Part shown: in pieces, positions 61,306 through 64,000 of the stretch
How the letters are laid out: every line of letters starts with the position of its first letter
Position numbering within the stretch: position 1 is the stretch's first letter
Assembly: GCA_018398585.1 (NCBI GenBank)
Contig: JAGTTD010000011.1
Coordinates: 11,761,846 to 11,825,845, forward strand
Length of the DNA stretch: 64,000 bases
Direction of reading: 5' to 3'
DNA from: Simmondsia chinensis
Lineage: Eukaryota; Streptophyta; Magnoliopsida; Caryophyllales; Simmondsiaceae
Notes under the pieces: generated by a model
Told to the model about the DNA's origin: nothing
Databases searched by the model: none
What the model saw: only the letters and a program-made list of their open reading frames with translations
Program-made: the position numbers and the translations under genes

Positions 61306-62373
61306 TCAACTACTTGAGAATATGTTTAACTGTAGCCAGTGCAAAGGACCTGGGTTTGATTGACATCTGCTCACCATTCCCACGGCAAAACAAATATCAG
61401 GTCTAGTACATAAAATAGCAAACATAAGGCTTCCCACCACCAAAGCATATGGAATATTCTTTATCTGCTCTTCCTCTTGAGGTGTCCTAGGGTAGTGCTC
61501 TAATGAAAGGGCCGCTTCATGCCTGAAAGGCAACAAACCTATCTTGGCTTCTGCCATATTGTACTTAGACAAAACTTTATCTATATACGCAACCTGAGAA
61601 AAACCTAACACCTTATCCTTATGATCTCGCAAAAGTTTGATCACATGAATATAGCTAGCTTCTATTTAGTCTTTCACATCGAACTAACTCGACAACTAAA
61701 TCTTAATAGTTGATAAAACTCCTAAATCATTTCCAATGAGTAGGATGTCATCCACATGCAATACTAAGAAAGTCACCACTTTCTCTCCATTGCGCTTTTA
61801 CACTCACGATTCGACAATTGATTGCTCAAAACCGTAGGACTTGATCACTTCATTGAATCTTCTATTCCATGAGTGAGACGCTTGTTTAAGTCCATAAAGG
61901 AACTTCTTTCGTTTGCATGCCATATGCTCCTAATTTTTATTGCTGAACCCGTCTAGTTGCATCATATGGATTTCATCATCAAGATGACCAATCAAAAAGG
62001 CCATTTTAACATCCATTTGCCAAATGTTATAATCATAATGAGAAGCAATAGACAAGAGTATCCTAACAGACTTCAACATGGCTATTGGTGAGAAGGTCTC
62101 ATCATAATCAATACCTTATTTTTTGGTACAACCCTTAGGAACTAGTCTTGCCTTGAAGGTCCCTACCTTCCAGTTCACTCATCTCTTCCTCGTGTGCATC
62201 CACTTACATCCAATGGGCTTAATGCTAGGTGGCACTTCTATAAGATTCCAAACTTGATTAGAATACATAGATTCTATTTTTGCTTTTCTTGCTAAGACCC
62301 ATTGGTTAGCATCTTTGTCCTCGAGCGCCTCAGCATAATTAAGAGGATAAGATACATTATATTGTTCAACCAC
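61306..62373 (-). pseudogene. Copia N reverse transcriptase remnant
   Basis: Minus strand. N-terminal block NYAEALEDKDANQWVLARKA then WNLIEVPPSIKPIGCKW (open at 62179-62373), a HVDD box near 61750 (YVDD with Y to H), and the C-terminal open stretch 61306-61644 (YIDKVLSKYNMAEAKIGLLP, IPYALVVGSLMFAILCTRPD). Frames broken between. It would copy element RNA in an intact relative. Confidence 0.86.
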
Positions 62374-62660
62374 TAAGGCTCAAGACATGTATATGTAAAG
62401 CTGCCTGACAATTCTCCCACTACGCTAAAGCTCCTGTGTACTTGGAAATGTTTTATGACAAACCGTAGGTGTATCTAATACATCTATTAGATCTCGAAAC
62501 GTAACAAACTGTTCAGATGTAGCGTCATTTTTACTTAATGCCTCTAACACTATTTGAATTTTGTTTTTTTTAGTCCATCAGAAAATCCTCCTCCAAATAT
62601 ATGGCATTTACGCTAACAAATACCATTTTGTCAGAAGGACTATAGAAAAGATCACATCTT
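62374..62660 (-). pseudogene. Copia N integrase-RT linker remnant
   Basis: Corresponds to the CSGRIV and LEELKEND region of A; the minus-strand LRRFSV.WENCQAAL-type reading is decayed. The integrase core is lost at the junction with M. Confidence 0.55.
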
Positions 62661-64000
62661 ATACCCCTAGATTAGCCTACATGAAGGCCCAAAGAGTAAC
62701 TTAATTGGAGCCAAGGATGACCATGAAAAAAATGCAAATATGATCGGAAAAGGAAATTCAAGTTGTGGCACATTAAGCTTAAGGATTCCATGATTAAAGA
62801 AAGTGGACATGGTCGTTTAAAGAAGGGTACAATGCAGATCCATGGAAAGAAATGGTCATTGAGGGTGGATGGAGGGAACTCCATTCTCCTTCAGGACATG
62901 GATATATCATTGCCAAAAAGTCGATCTAACAACTATAACTTCAGCAATTCTTTGGAGGCAACCCAAGTTTTTCGTTCCTTACTTCTTTTTTTTTATTTCC
63001 TTTAATTATTTTTCTTATGTTTCTATACATTTTGTTCTACAGTTTTTTGAAATAAGTTTGGGGGTAACCTGATGACAACATTCACCATCTAAAAGCAGTC
63101 CTCAAACCTGGGAAGTATCTCTCACCTACTCCTTTGTTCCTTGTATTTCTTTTAACATTGAGGATAATGTAACAATAAGTTTGGAGGTACGAGAAACATT
63201 TTGTCAAATTTTCTAAATTTCGAAAAAAAATTTTCTTGTTTAGTCCAATTTTGTTTTTTTTTTTTTTAAAGTTGGCTTTAGTGCCTCCCAAAGTTCAAAG
63301 CCTTTGTATGGAGCTGTAGATAGTGTCAGCCAACAAAAAGAATTATTACTTTCTATAGCTTAAATCAATAGTCTTTTAAATTTTTATTACACTTTGAAAC
63401 AATTTAAAACCATAAAAAAATTTTGAGATCTTATCATCATGTTTTTTAGGCAATTTTTCTACTCTTTTTAGCTCGTTTACTTTAATCAGACTCGAATAGC
63501 TTGAGAATCAATGGTTTTTGTGTTCTAATTGCAACACATAATCAATTCTAAGGCACTATCTTGATAAAATAGCGGCATTTGAGTTGACTAGTTAGCATGG
63601 CTGGTTTACCTTTCTTTATGATTACAAGATGCTCAAATTTGAATGGATTGCATTAAGATTATCATTTGCATAATGGACTTTGAAGGTTAGTCCTAAGTCT
63701 AAAGAAAAATATGAAAAAAAAAACAGAAAGATATGAGGAAGGCATCTCTAGCAGTGCTATCCCATATAAACATTTTAAAATATGTGCTGCTCATCATGAG
63801 GGCGTCTCAGTGGTGGCGTCGAGTTTGATTCTCGCTGAAGATATACTTCTGAAGCCATAATGACAGCATCTCAGTGGTGGCTTCTGTTACCCATGCGGTC
63901 ATCCCCCAGGGGTTAGGATTTCGATTCTTGCTGAAGATATACTTACGCGGCCATATTGAGAGCGTCTCAATGGTGTCTTCTCTTACCCATGCAGTCATCG
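62661..64000 (+). mobile_element. Athila-like fragment M, plus strand, 3' part
   Basis: Mirror-oriented relative of K and L: homologous to the reverse of K 34270-35530. It holds WHIKLKDSMIKESGHGRLKK and KWSLRVDGGNSILLQD-type reading (62763-63005), the GGAGGCAACCCAAG block (62955), CCTCCCAAAGTTCAAAGCC and GTGTCAGCCAACAAAAAG, and runs into tandem repeats at the right edge. 5' truncated against copia N. Confidence 0.75.
63795..64000 (+). repeat. ~95-bp tandem repeat in fragment M
   Basis: Cores GCGTCTCAGTGGTGGC near 63802, GCATCTCAGTGGTGGC near 63867 and GCGTCTCAATGGTGTC near 63962, each with TTGCTGAAGATATACTT upstream or downstream. Spacing 65 and 95 bp: the first unit is shortened. The reverse complement matches the repeats of K. 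Confidence 0.82.

Larger units (their letters stand above)
59904..62660 (-). mobile_element. Copia element N, minus strand, partial
   Basis: LTR part 59904-60764, polypurine tract 60765-60778, RNase H, RT and integrase-RT linker, then truncated at about 62660 by Athila-like M. Similar in plan to A but of a different LTR family. Element L abuts it at 59903, probably inserted in its 3' LTR with the far side lost. Confidence 0.82.

Overview
This window is plant (most likely eudicot) heterochromatin made almost entirely of LTR retrotransposons. It is AT-rich. The PBSs match plant initiator tRNA-Met (TGGTATCAGAGC) or tRNA-Asp (TGGCGCC.TTGCC.GGGA). The coding remnants are Ty1/copia, Ty3/gypsy of chromovirus type, Athila-like gypsy and L1-type LINE. 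I found no convincing host gene, tRNA, rRNA or CRISPR array. Almost every reading frame carries stops or frameshifts, so the coding entries are fossils. Element names below (A, B, C, D, E, F, G, H, K, L, M, N, P, S) are mine.

Positions 1-48668 can be read as a nested stack, supported by exact or near-exact 5-bp target-site duplications (TSDs). Level 0 is gypsy B (+); its 5' end is left of the window, and it is visible at 39222-48668. Level 1, inserted in B, is copia A (-, left of the window to 39221), a solo copia LTR S (39415-40356, TSD AATCC) and the non-autonomous element C (43636-47930, TSD AGATC). Level 2 is gypsy G (6129-38427, TSD TTATA/TTATC), inserted in the 5' LTR of A. Level 3, inserted in G, is copia F (8744-16909, TSD CTCCT), the gag-only element E (18973-31344, TSD GATCC/GATTC) and Athila-like K (32273-38378). 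Level 4 is copia H (-, 20188-29819, TSD GTTTG), inside the gag of E. Level 5 is element D (21788-26388, TSD CACTT), inside an LTR of H.

Positions 48669-64000 are more scrambled. They hold an unassigned 2.3 kb stretch with a degenerate ~66-bp tandem repeat, a copia LTR fragment, an L1-type LINE fragment fused to a copia RNase H fragment, an Athila-like element L (-) carrying a solo LTR P (54216-55671, TSD ATAGT), a copia fragment N (-), and an Athila-like fragment M (+) that runs off the right edge.

The most interesting signals are not host genes. (1) The untranslated leaders of copia A and F carry three different arrays of tandem hairpins whose arms vary in a compensatory way. (2) The five chromovirus-type LTR families here all end in a terminal hairpin; its sequence differs between families but its pairing is kept. 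(3) Element C encodes a PTB-like RNA-recognition motif instead of gag-pol and shares further non-gag-pol modules, in a different order, with element D. (4) The copia LTRs contain fossil PBS sites, as if the LTR 3' boundary has moved outward twice. (5) Element E is a gag-only LTR element that apparently depends on a partner.
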